Shown piece after piece: positions 1 through 5,339 of a stretch of DNA of 8,346 bases. Location: assembly GCA_017447325.1 (NCBI GenBank), contig JAFSNU010000227.1, forward strand, positions 1 to 8,346, in the 5' to 3' direction. The notes beneath the pieces are model-generated. The model had not been told where the DNA came from. It was given only the letters and a program-made list of their open reading frames with translations, and made no database searches. A program made the translations under genes and the position numbers. Origin of the DNA: Synergistaceae bacterium. GTDB lineage: Bacteria; Synergistota; Synergistia; Synergistales; Aminobacteriaceae. Numbering within the stretch: the stretch's first letter is position 1; each line of letters starts with the position of its first letter.

Positions 1-45
1 AAAAATTAAATAAATTATAAATTTAAATTTAATTTTAAATTAAAA

Positions 46-55
46 GGGGAGAAAG
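46..55 (+). promoter_or_regulatory. Ribosome binding site of livH
   Basis: GGGGAGAAAG is a strong Shine-Dalgarno sequence with GGAG 8 nt before a TTG codon at 60. It stands out in an otherwise A/T-only leader (1-45) and decides that livH starts at TTG, giving the family's usual N-terminus. No convincing promoter is visible in the 59 bases available, so livH may be read from an upstream gene outside the window. Confidence 0.75.
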
Positions 56-59
56 ATTT

Positions 60-947
60 TTGCTAAACACTTTCATTCAGCAAGTGATTAACGGCTTGTC
101 TTTAGGCTCGGTCTATGCGCTGATTGCGGTCGGCTATTCGCTTGTGTATTCTATTTTATTATTCTCGAACTTCGCGCACGGAGGATTTTTAGTAATCGGA
201 GGCTACGCGTGCTATTTCTTATTAACTCGCCTGGGCTACGGCGTGGCTGTCTCAATGGCCGGAGCATTAATCGCTTCAGGCTTATCTGCAATTTTGACAG
301 AACGCTTAGCATATAAGCCCATACGCGAGCGCACGCCCATTACTCTTTATTTATTAATAGCCTCGATGGGAGTTAATATCATAATCGAAAATTTATTCGT
401 CGTGACGATCGGAGGAAGAATACGCGCTCTGCCGCAGAATACTTTTCCGACCGGAGTCATCGAATTATTTAACGGCGTCACTGTGAGCATGTCGGACATA
501 ATTTCGCTATTAGCTGCAATAATATTTTTGAGCTTGCTTGAATTATTTTTGACGAAGACGCGCTGGGGTCTTGCGATACGTGCGGCGGCCTGCGACTTAA
601 AGACTGCCGGACTAATGGGCGTGAATACAACTTTCTTAATTGCTTTAGTATTTTTCATGGCGGGGTTGCTTGCGGCTGTCGGAGGAATTTTCTTGTCCGT
701 GCGCTACAGCCTTTATCCTCAATTAGGCTCGATCACAACTAAAGCATTTGTCGCGGCTGTTATAGGCGGACTTGGCTCATTGCCAGGAGCGGTGCTCGGC
801 AGTTTGATTTTAGGCTTGGCCGAGATGCTCACGGCTGGATTTATCAGCTCTCAGATGCGCGACTTGGTTGTTTATTCGCTGTTAGTTATAATGCTATTAA
901 TAAAGCCGGCGGGATTCTTTGGCCGGAGAGTTTTAGATAAAATATAA
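60..947 (+). CDS. livH: Branched-chain amino-acid ABC transporter permease LivH
   Basis: LivH is one of the two membrane permeases of the HAAT-type ABC importer, which takes up leucine, isoleucine, valine or related amino acids with a periplasmic binding protein and two ATPases. The 295 residues are the usual family length and are almost entirely hydrophobic helices. Family hallmarks are visible: NGLSLGSVYAL near residue 11, the NFAHG motif at 37-41, a cytoplasmic EAA-like loop (RAAACDLKTAGLMG, 174-187) that should contact the ATPase, the GGLGS-PGA-LGS segment around 237-248, and the KPAGFFGR tail. The start is TTG, supported by the strong Shine-Dalgarno at 46-55. It is first in the visible operon, 96 nt before livM. 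The substrate could be another hydrophobic amino acid or an amide/urea; the sequence alone does not tell. Confidence 0.93.
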   Translation: MLNTFIQQVINGLSLGSVYALIAVGYSLVYSILLFSNFAHGGFLVIGGYACYFLLTRLGYGVAVSMAGALIASGLSAILTERLAYKPIRERTPITLYLLIASMGVNIIIENLFVVTIGGRIRALPQNTFPTGVIELFNGVTVSMSDIISLLAAIIFLSLLELFLTKTRWGLAIRAAACDLKTAGLMGVNTTFLIALVFFMAGLLAAVGGIFLSVRYSLYPQLGSITTKAFVAAVIGGLGSLPGAVLGSLILGLAEMLTAGFISSQMRDLVVYSLLVIMLLIKPAGFFGRRVLDKI

Positions 948-972
948 ATTTAATAATCATGAACGCGAGATA

Positions 973-1008
973 TAAAATCAGCCTGTTGAGACAGGGCATG
1001 AAATTTTA
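973..1008 (+). promoter_or_regulatory. Hairpin in the livH-livM spacer
   Basis: In the 96-nt gap between livH and livM, CCTGT (982-986) and ACAGG (991-995) form a 5-bp stem with a TGAG tetraloop. Around it TAAAAT (973-978) can pair with ATTTTA (1003-1008) across an asymmetric internal loop. An A/T-rich tract follows. It could act as a weak attenuator or as an mRNA processing or stability element setting the livH:livM ratio. The stem is short and this reading is tentative. Confidence 0.4.
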
Positions 1009-1043
1009 ATTTAAATTTAAATTAAGAGAGTGATAATTTTATT

Positions 1044-1967
1044 ATGCTTAAATTAAGCAAGGTTAATATTTTTATAATTATTTTAGGTCTTTTAATGGCG
1101 TACTGGCCAATGGGCGGCTATCAGGAAGGAATTATAATTTTATTATGCATTAACGCGATAGCTGCGATGGGAGTTTCAATTCTAACGGGTTTCACTGGAA
1201 TATTCACGCTCGGACACGCCGCATATATGGCTTTAGGCGCATATACTACGGCAATTTTAACAGTCAGATATGACGTTCACTGGCTGCCGGCCTTGATAGC
1301 GGGCGGCATTGTAGCTTTAATTATTGCCTGGCTCATAGGCATTCCAACTTTAAAATTAACCGGCGACTACTACGCTATAGCGTCAATAGGACTGGGCGAG
1401 GCGATTAGATTAATACTCGAGAACTGGCAGTCATTCACACGCGGCTCCCGAGGCTTCCCGGGGATCGATCCTTATACAACCCGCACTATCGCCGTCGTAT
1501 CTTTTACAATCTTAGCAATATTTATTTTAAATTTGCTTAACGGCAGGCTTGGCCGTGAGCTTAAAGCTTCGCGCGACGATAATATCGCGGCCTCGTTCAT
1601 GGGATTTAACACGCCTGCGTCAAAGATGAAAGCATTATTAATTTCTGCGTTTTACTGCGGAATTGCCGGAGCATTGCTCGGCGGCTACATGAGTTTCATT
1701 CAGCCGTCTATGTTCGACATGATGAAGTCAACAGAGCTTACTGCCGTAGTCGTATTCGGAGGACTCGGCTCAATGACCGGCACTATTCTCGGCTCGGCTG
1801 CTATTACTTTAATAATGGAATATTTTAGAGATATTTCGCAGTATCGAATGCTGATTTACGGATTATTATTAGTTTTAATAATGGTCTTCAGGCCTGAGGG
1901 CTTATTAGGCAGCCGCGAGATCTGGGAGATTTTTAAATTTAAAAATATTTTAAAGAGCGGGAATTAA
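1044..1967 (+). CDS. livM: Branched-chain amino-acid ABC transporter permease LivM
   Basis: This is the second permease subunit, pairing with LivH to form the translocation channel. It has 307 residues with about eight to ten hydrophobic helices. LTGFTGIFTLGHAAYMALGA (residues 47-66) is the LivM counterpart of the LivH NFAHG region. The EAA-like coupling loop is KASRDDNIAASFMGFN (174-189). The conserved VFGGLGSMTGTILG segment (237-250) and the FRPEGLLGSRE tail (near the C-terminus) complete the pattern. The ATG at 1044 follows AAGAGAG (1024-1030) at 13 nt, a longer spacing than for livH, which could lower its translation. Only 3 nt separate its stop from the livG start, so the two are probably translationally linked. 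Confidence 0.93.
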   Translation: MLKLSKVNIFIIILGLLMAYWPMGGYQEGIIILLCINAIAAMGVSILTGFTGIFTLGHAAYMALGAYTTAILTVRYDVHWLPALIAGGIVALIIAWLIGIPTLKLTGDYYAIASIGLGEAIRLILENWQSFTRGSRGFPGIDPYTTRTIAVVSFTILAIFILNLLNGRLGRELKASRDDNIAASFMGFNTPASKMKALLISAFYCGIAGALLGGYMSFIQPSMFDMMKSTELTAVVVFGGLGSMTGTILGSAAITLIMEYFRDISQYRMLIYGLLLVLIMVFRPEGLLGSREIWEIFKFKNILKSGN

Positions 1968-1970
1968 AAC

Positions 1971-2756
1971 ATGAATAACAGCGAAAATAATTTTATATTA
2001 AAGTTAATAAATATTAATTTGCGTTTCGGCGGCGTGCATGCTGTGCGCGATATAAATATTAATATAGTTAATAAAAACATCACGGGAATTATAGGCCCGA
2101 ACGGCGCAGGCAAGACGACTTTGTTTAATATCATCTCGGGAATTTACAAGCCCGACAAAGGCCGTATTATTTATAAAGATCAAGATATAACTAAACTTCC
2201 GCCGCATAAAATTTCGCGCTTAGGCATTGCGAGAACGTTCCAGAATTTAAGATTATTAGCTCGCAGCTCAGTGCTTGATAATATTATCACGGCTGCTCAA
2301 AATAAATTTTATAATTATAATTTTATCGAGAACATGCTTCACGTCGGCAGATGGCGCAAGGCTGAACGCGAGTTAAAAGATTTAAGCATGAATTATTTGG
2401 AGCGTTTAGGCCTCGCGGACAGGGCAAGCCAGGACGCTGGAACTCTGCCCTACGGAATGCAGCGCCGTCTTGAGATCGCGCGAGCTTTAGCCTTAAAGCC
2501 TGAGTTATTATTATTAGACGAGCCGGCCGCCGGAATGAACACCGAAGAAGTTATAGAATTAAACGAGTTAATAACTAATATTCATAAAGATTTTGATTTA
2601 AGCATAATTATAATCGAGCATCACATGGACTTAATCATGAAGATCTGCCCGAAAATTTATTGCTTAAACTTCGGCACTGAGATCGCGAACGGCTCGCCGG
2701 AAGACATCCGCGCCAACCAGGAAGTTTTAACGGCGTACTTAGGCGGCAAGAAATAA
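1971..2756 (+). CDS. livG: Branched-chain amino-acid ABC transporter ATP-binding protein LivG
   Basis: LivG is a cytoplasmic ATPase that drives the LivHM channel. At 261 residues it has the normal length. Visible motifs are Walker A GPNGAGKT (42-49), the Q-loop glutamine 91 in RTFQN, an ABC signature in the form LPYGMQRR (159-166; many LivG proteins have LSYGQQRR), Walker B LLLLDEP (179-185), and the switch histidine 217 in IEHHMD, where EHDM is more usual. The C-terminal ANGSPEDIR and AYLG stretches match the LivG-specific tail, which separates it from LivF. GGGA at 1959-1962 lies 8 nt before the ATG. It is the last gene of the operon: a terminator follows 20 nt after the stop and no livF is present. 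Confidence 0.94.
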   Translation: MNNSENNFILKLININLRFGGVHAVRDININIVNKNITGIIGPNGAGKTTLFNIISGIYKPDKGRIIYKDQDITKLPPHKISRLGIARTFQNLRLLARSSVLDNIITAAQNKFYNYNFIENMLHVGRWRKAERELKDLSMNYLERLGLADRASQDAGTLPYGMQRRLEIARALALKPELLLLDEPAAGMNTEEVIELNELITNIHKDFDLSIIIIEHHMDLIMKICPKIYCLNFGTEIANGSPEDIRANQEVLTAYLGGKK

Positions 2757-2776
2757 TTTTATAATTTAAATAAATT

Positions 2777-2819
2777 AACGCCTTGAGCTTTAAAATTTGT
2801 ATTAAGCCCAAGGCGTTTT
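2777..2819. terminator. Bidirectional rho-independent terminator between livG and the nicotinamidase gene
   Basis: AACGCCTTG (2777-2785) pairs perfectly with CAAGGCGTT (2809-2817). After one A/C mismatch, GCTT (2787-2790) pairs with AAGC (2804-2807), closing a 13-nt loop. On the plus strand the stem is followed by TTTTAATTTT; on the minus strand by TTAATTTATTT. It therefore probably stops transcription of livHMG from the left and of the nicotinamidase cluster from the right. Confidence 0.88.
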
Positions 2820-2843
2820 AATTTTAAATTTTAATTTTATTAA

Positions 2844-3419
2844 TTAAATAATCTCGACGCCCTGCGACTTTAAATCATCTAAATTTTTAACATGGCCGTC
2901 ATGATTTACCCAAGCTAAAGCGTCTGCTAATAATTTAACTTTATAATTATTCTTAAAGAACGCGAGCAACGTTTCTCTAACGCAGAACTCGCTGGCAATT
3001 CCAGCAACTATAACATTATCATGCTCTAAATCAATCTCATCATGCAAAGCTTTATTATTATAATTCTTCGCGTTAAACGCCGAGTACTCGTCCGTCTCAT
3101 CTTCACAGGCTTTAAAATAAATATTTCTTAATTTATCCGGCCTGTTCTCAGGCTTCAAGATTTTATTATAAAAATCTTCGTGAAGCTCCGCGCCGTGCGT
3201 TCCTGCTACGCAGTGAACCGGCCAAGTCCCGCCGTGATTGTTCGCAGTGAAGCTGTGATGCGTAATTTTATGTCCGTCCGCCGAGTAATATACTTTTAAA
3301 TCATCATGCTTATTAATATAATCGATAATATTATTCACGGCGTTAAACGCATTTTCGCACGATAAACTTCCGTCGATAAAATCATACTGACAGTCAACAA
3401 CTACTAAAACATCAGACAT
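2844..3419 (-). CDS. pncA: Nicotinamidase (isochorismatase-like cysteine hydrolase)
   Basis: It hydrolyses nicotinamide to nicotinate and ammonia in the cytoplasm, feeding the Preiss-Handler route of NAD salvage. The 191-residue product carries the full PncA set: catalytic Asp9 (VVVDCQYDF), metal ligands Asp48, His50 and His54 in DGHKITHHSF, the GTWPVHCVAGTHGAELH block (64-80), catalytic Lys103 and nucleophile Cys146 in GIASEFCVRET. An in-frame GTG at 3431 would add four residues, but that codon overlaps the AGGAG at 3435-3431. The ATG at 3419, 11 nt from AGGAG, is the correct start. It is last in a minus-strand cluster, 35 nt after the small Rpn C-terminal gene, and runs into the shared terminator. 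A related amidohydrolase activity such as pyrazinamide hydrolysis is typical of the family; isochorismatase activity is less likely. Confidence 0.9.
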   Translation of the reverse strand: MSDVLVVVDCQYDFIDGSLSCENAFNAVNNIIDYINKHDDLKVYYSADGHKITHHSFTANNHGGTWPVHCVAGTHGAELHEDFYNKILKPENRPDKLRNIYFKACEDETDEYSAFNAKNYNNKALHDEIDLEHDNVIVAGIASEFCVRETLLAFFKNNYKVKLLADALAWVNHDGHVKNLDDLKSQGVEII

Positions 3420-3430
3420 TTTAATTATCA

Positions 3431-3435
3431 CTCCT
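3431..3435 (-). promoter_or_regulatory. Ribosome binding site of the nicotinamidase gene
   Basis: AGGAG (read on the minus strand) lies in the block ATTTTAGGAGTGATAA and is 11 nt from the ATG at 3419. Nearly the same block precedes the small Rpn C-terminal gene at 3767-3763, which suggests a shared origin. Confidence 0.75.
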
Positions 3436-3454
3436 AAAATTTTAATTAAATATA

Positions 3455-3751
3455 TTACTTAAGTTCAATCTTAAATCCTTTTTGCTTTGCAAAGATTAAT
3501 ATTTTTTCAGGCTCAAGTTCCAAATACTCTGACAGTTTACTAAGCGAAAGAATGCCGTCGTTCATCATTTTTAACAAAGCCCGTTTGCGGCGTCTATCTT
3601 CCCGCTTTTTAATTCGCTTTTCTGCAAGTTTCTTACCTTCCTCTATGCCTATCTTCACGCCTTTTTCGAAGCCTTTCATGAAGCCTTCTTTGCGAGCGTC
3701 TTTCGTCCATATCTCATAAATTCTGTCCCACACCGCGGCCATCTCAGTCAT
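3455..3751 (-). CDS. Stand-alone copy of the Rpn nuclease C-terminal region (possible inhibitor)
   Basis: This is a 98-residue basic, probably helical and cytoplasmic protein with no nuclease motif. It aligns end to end with the last 82 residues of the nuclease encoded just upstream: 20 of 22 identical at the N-terminus (MTEMAA-WDRIYEIWTKDAR-E) and 31 of 58 over the rest, without gaps. The only length difference is five tetrapeptide units (residues 21-40, glycine third in each) in place of four residues. An AGGAG at 3767-3763 sits 11 nt from the ATG, so it looks translated and is not merely debris. An upstream TTG at 3811 lies inside the previous gene and lacks such support. In E. coli Rpn proteins, C-terminal products from internal starts are reported to block the nuclease; by analogy this could be an antitoxin. 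Alternatively it is a duplication remnant that still happens to be open. Confidence 0.75.
   Translation of the reverse strand: MTEMAAVWDRIYEIWTKDARKEGFMKGFEKGVKIGIEEGKKLAEKRIKKREDRRRKRALLKMMNDGILSLSKLSEYLELEPEKILIFAKQKGFKIELK
3632..3691 (-). repeat. Five 12-nt units encoding xxGx tetrapeptides
   Basis: Read on the minus strand, the codons form five units: KEGF, MKGF, EKGV, KIGI and EEGK. Glycine is third in each, and the codons AAA/GAA and GGC TTC recur. The parent nuclease has only four residues (EEAT) here. Such glycine-spaced charged repeats are common and variable in the tails of this nuclease family, which suggests growth or loss by slippage. Confidence 0.75.
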
Positions 3752-3762
3752 TGGCTTTATAA

Positions 3763-3767
3763 CTCCT
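3763..3767 (-). promoter_or_regulatory. Ribosome binding site of the small Rpn C-terminal gene
   Basis: AGGAG (minus strand) lies in the 22-nt gap after the nuclease stop codon, 11 nt from the ATG at 3751. The context TTTTAGGAGTTATAA is nearly the same as that before the nicotinamidase gene. It decides the start at 3751 over the TTG at 3811. Confidence 0.78.
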
Positions 3768-3773
3768 AAAATA

Positions 3774-4028
3774 TTAATCAACTTGAAGATTAAAGCCTTT
3801 TTTCTCTGCAAATTTTAATATTTTTTCAGGCTCAATTCCCGAATAAGCTGACAACTTATCAAGCGATAAAACACCGTTGTTAATCATGTTTAATAAAAAT
3901 TGCTCGTCGCGTCTCTTAGCTTGTATCTTGGCTCGTCTCTCGGCAAGTTTTGTAGCTTCTTCGCGTGCGTCTTTCGTCCATATCTCATAAATTCTATCCC
4001 ACGTTGCGGCCATCTCAGTCATTTGCTT
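3774..4028 (-). repeat. Tandem duplication, upstream copy (rpn 3' end)
   Basis: This is the 3' end of the full-length nuclease gene and the partner of 3455-3757. Similarity begins just before the internal ATG (AAAGC then AATGACTGAG) and runs to the stop codon. That places the duplication boundary at the start of the C-terminal module. Confidence 0.8.
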
Positions 4029-4673
4029 TTCCATCCTTTCTTCTGCTACTGTCCTTGCCCGTTCAGCGAACAAATTATAGTGCATTTTGTCAGGTTCTCT
4101 GCACGTGAAATCATGCATCAAACGTCCTAAATCCGTATCGTCCGCGTTTCTCGAGGCATTTACGTATATAATATGCGTCCCGTCATTGAACAATTTTCCT
4201 GTCTTTATATTCACGCGTTCTATAACATAAATAGCCTCACCGTCGCCTAACACGTCTTTCTCAGTTATAAAAATAACGACGCTCTCATGCCTTTTTAATT
4301 CCCTAAAATCCTGACCGGCCTTTAAAATATTAACGTCAAGCATCGCGCTGTTATATCTGGCTCTCTGAGGCACAGCTCCGGAACTGCCGCGCTGAATTTC
4401 TATGTCATACTCCGTATTTTCGCCGTCAACTGCGTAAATATCAAATATAACAGACCGTGATTTATCAGCTCCGTTTAATTCATACTGCGTCTCTAATTTC
4501 TTTACAGTCAAATCAGGCTTGTTCATAATAATTCTTAACGCAAGCTCAACGCACGGAATATTATCATGAAAAAATATTCTCATGTAAACGTCGTCCATAA
4601 GCGTCGAACGCCTTAAAGCTTCGTCTATATCAATGCCTGAATCGGCTAAAATTTTAAATTTTTTCTCGTCCAA
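3774..4673 (-). CDS. Rpn-family PD-(D/E)XK nuclease
   Basis: It has 299 residues. The N-terminal two thirds match the Rpn / PD-(D/E)XK transposase-like family: TLMDDVYMRIFFHD (24-37) corresponds to the usual TDxxF start, Asp78 in VIFDIYA and Glu92/Gln94 in YDIEIQ form the metal-binding nuclease core, and a QRARYNSAMLD segment (103-113) follows. After a charged linker (about 203-217) comes a C-terminal module (218-299) that is duplicated as the next gene. Family members are DNA endonucleases linked to RecA-independent recombination and phage defence in E. coli. Annotations as transposase are misleading, and no inverted repeats frame this gene. The start is TTG at 4673, 5 nt after the preceding gene's stop, with only a weak GAG upstream, so translation may depend on coupling. 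An internal ATG at 4022 preceded by AAAGGA could yield the C-terminal module alone. Confidence 0.85.
   Translation of the reverse strand: MDEKKFKILADSGIDIDEALRRSTLMDDVYMRIFFHDNIPCVELALRIIMNKPDLTVKKLETQYELNGADKSRSVIFDIYAVDGENTEYDIEIQRGSSGAVPQRARYNSAMLDVNILKAGQDFRELKRHESVVIFITEKDVLGDGEAIYVIERVNIKTGKLFNDGTHIIYVNASRNADDTDLGRLMHDFTCREPDKMHYNLFAERARTVAEERMEKQMTEMAATWDRIYEIWTKDAREEATKLAERRAKIQAKRRDEQFLLNMINNGVLSLDKLSAYSGIEPEKILKFAEKKGFNLQVD
4020..4039 (-). promoter_or_regulatory. Candidate internal translation start inside rpn
   Basis: On the minus strand AAAGGA (4039-4034) is followed after 11 nt by ATG (4022-4020), in frame, encoding the 82-residue C-terminal module MTEMAA onward. The stand-alone copy starts at the same methionine with the same 11-nt spacing. 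Published E. coli Rpn genes make C-terminal proteins from internal starts; here it is only a candidate. Confidence 0.4.
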
Positions 4674-4678
4674 GTTTT

Positions 4679-5200
4679 TTATCTCGCGAAATAAATAACT
4701 TTATCGTAGTCTTCAGGCAAATATTTATAAATCAAAATATAAAACGCGCTGCTTAATCTGTTTAAATATTTAATAATATCGGGCCGCTCGTTGTCGGGAT
4801 AAGCTTTGCACGCGCAGATCTCAACTTCACGCGTTATAGTGCGCAGCAAATTTAACTCAGCAGCCCAGCGTCCCATGTCAGCGTGCGGCATTATATGCCC
4901 CAAGCCGTAATGTGCTTTCGGATTATGCGAACGCTCGTGAATCTCTTCCTCCGAAAATCCCCAGAGCTCAAGATCCCCGCAAGGCGTCCCTTTAACTTCG
5001 CTGATTCTTAATTTTTCAAAATTTTTATGAATAATATCCATGTCAGTATATAACAATAAATTTTTTGCCTCGCCGGCCTGCGTCTGCAATAAAATTATCC
5101 GCGCGTTCAGTTCGTCAAGCTTACCGCGCAGCTCTATCCTTGGATCCGTCTTGCTCACAAGCTCCGGCCCGTATAAATTCGTCATGCTATCGTCTTTCAT
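4679..5200 (-). CDS. PduO/EutT-like cobalamin adenosyltransferase homologue with altered ATP loop
   Basis: The protein has 173 residues. It resembles the PduO/EutT-type enzymes that move the adenosyl group of ATP to cob(I)alamin to make coenzyme B12. LYGPELVSKTDPRIELRGKL (9-28), then DELNARI, corresponds to the family's LYG-x3-VSK-DPR-DELN region; LRTITREVE and LNRLSSAFYIL near the C-terminus match the arginine helix and the closing LNRLSD-like helix. The usual N-terminal TGDxGxT nucleotide loop is reduced to MKDDSMT, so catalysis is uncertain; it may be an inactive or divergent relative. An AAGGTG at 5218-5213 lies 12 nt before the ATG; a second in-frame ATG at 5185 has weaker support. It is first in the minus-strand cluster with rpn 5 nt downstream, implying one transcript. 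No B12 enzyme is nearby. Confidence 0.65.
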   Translation of the reverse strand: MKDDSMTNLYGPELVSKTDPRIELRGKLDELNARIILLQTQAGEAKNLLLYTDMDIIHKNFEKLRISEVKGTPCGDLELWGFSEEEIHERSHNPKAHYGLGHIMPHADMGRWAAELNLLRTITREVEICACKAYPDNERPDIIKYLNRLSSAFYILIYKYLPEDYDKVIYFAR

Positions 5201-5244
5201 CTTTATATATCACACCTTAAAGCTTTAAATTTTAAATTTATTTT

Positions 5245-5274
5245 AATATCTTATAATCTTACAGCCTGCGTCTA
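5245..5274 (-). promoter_or_regulatory. Tentative promoter for the adenosyltransferase-rpn-pncA cluster
   Basis: On the minus strand TAGACG (5274-5269) and GATATT (5250-5245) are 18 nt apart, each matching the sigma-70 consensus at four of six positions. TAGACG is also the -35 element proposed for argF. Several A/T-rich -10 alternatives overlap, so this is weak. No clear terminator was found after argF, so read-through from argF is possible. Confidence 0.25.
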
Positions 5275-5339
5275 AATTTTATAACGCGCATAATTAAAGC
5301 TCAGCGCAAATTTATTTTATAAAATTTTATTTTATTATT

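Larger units (their letters stand above)
3455..3757 (-). repeat. Tandem duplication, downstream copy (rpn 3' end)
   Basis: This copy matches 3774-4028 at DNA and protein level. The strongest stretch covers the DRIYEIWTKDAR codons around 3690-3751. It differs by a 48-nt net gain made of 12-nt units. The left flank after its stop (TAATAT...TTTTAGGAGT) resembles the flank after the other copy's stop, apart from about 12 extra A/T bases. Confidence 0.8.

Noticed and set aside
347..658. Minus-strand open frame inside livH
   Set aside because: It is a shadow of the livH coding sequence with no domain or start signal.
3420..3431. GTG start giving the nicotinamidase four extra residues
   Set aside because: The GTG overlaps the AGGAG ribosome site itself; the ATG at 3419 has proper spacing and gives the usual family N-terminus.
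3752..3811. TTG start extending the small Rpn C-terminal gene by 20 residues
   Set aside because: It lies inside the upstream gene, has no Shine-Dalgarno, and the extra residues have no counterpart in the nuclease.
3900..4130. Plus-strand open frame opposite rpn
   Set aside because: It is cysteine- and phenylalanine-rich low-quality coding, antisense to a clear gene, and has no ribosome site.
3774..4673. Transposase or insertion sequence
   Set aside because: The family is sometimes labelled transposase, but there are no terminal inverted repeats or target duplications and the residues are those of a PD-(D/E)XK nuclease.
5280..5300. Terminator after the ornithine carbamoyltransferase gene
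   Set aside because: Only a 4-bp GCGC/GCGC stem with a 14-nt loop is possible and no T-run follows it closely, which is too weak to call.
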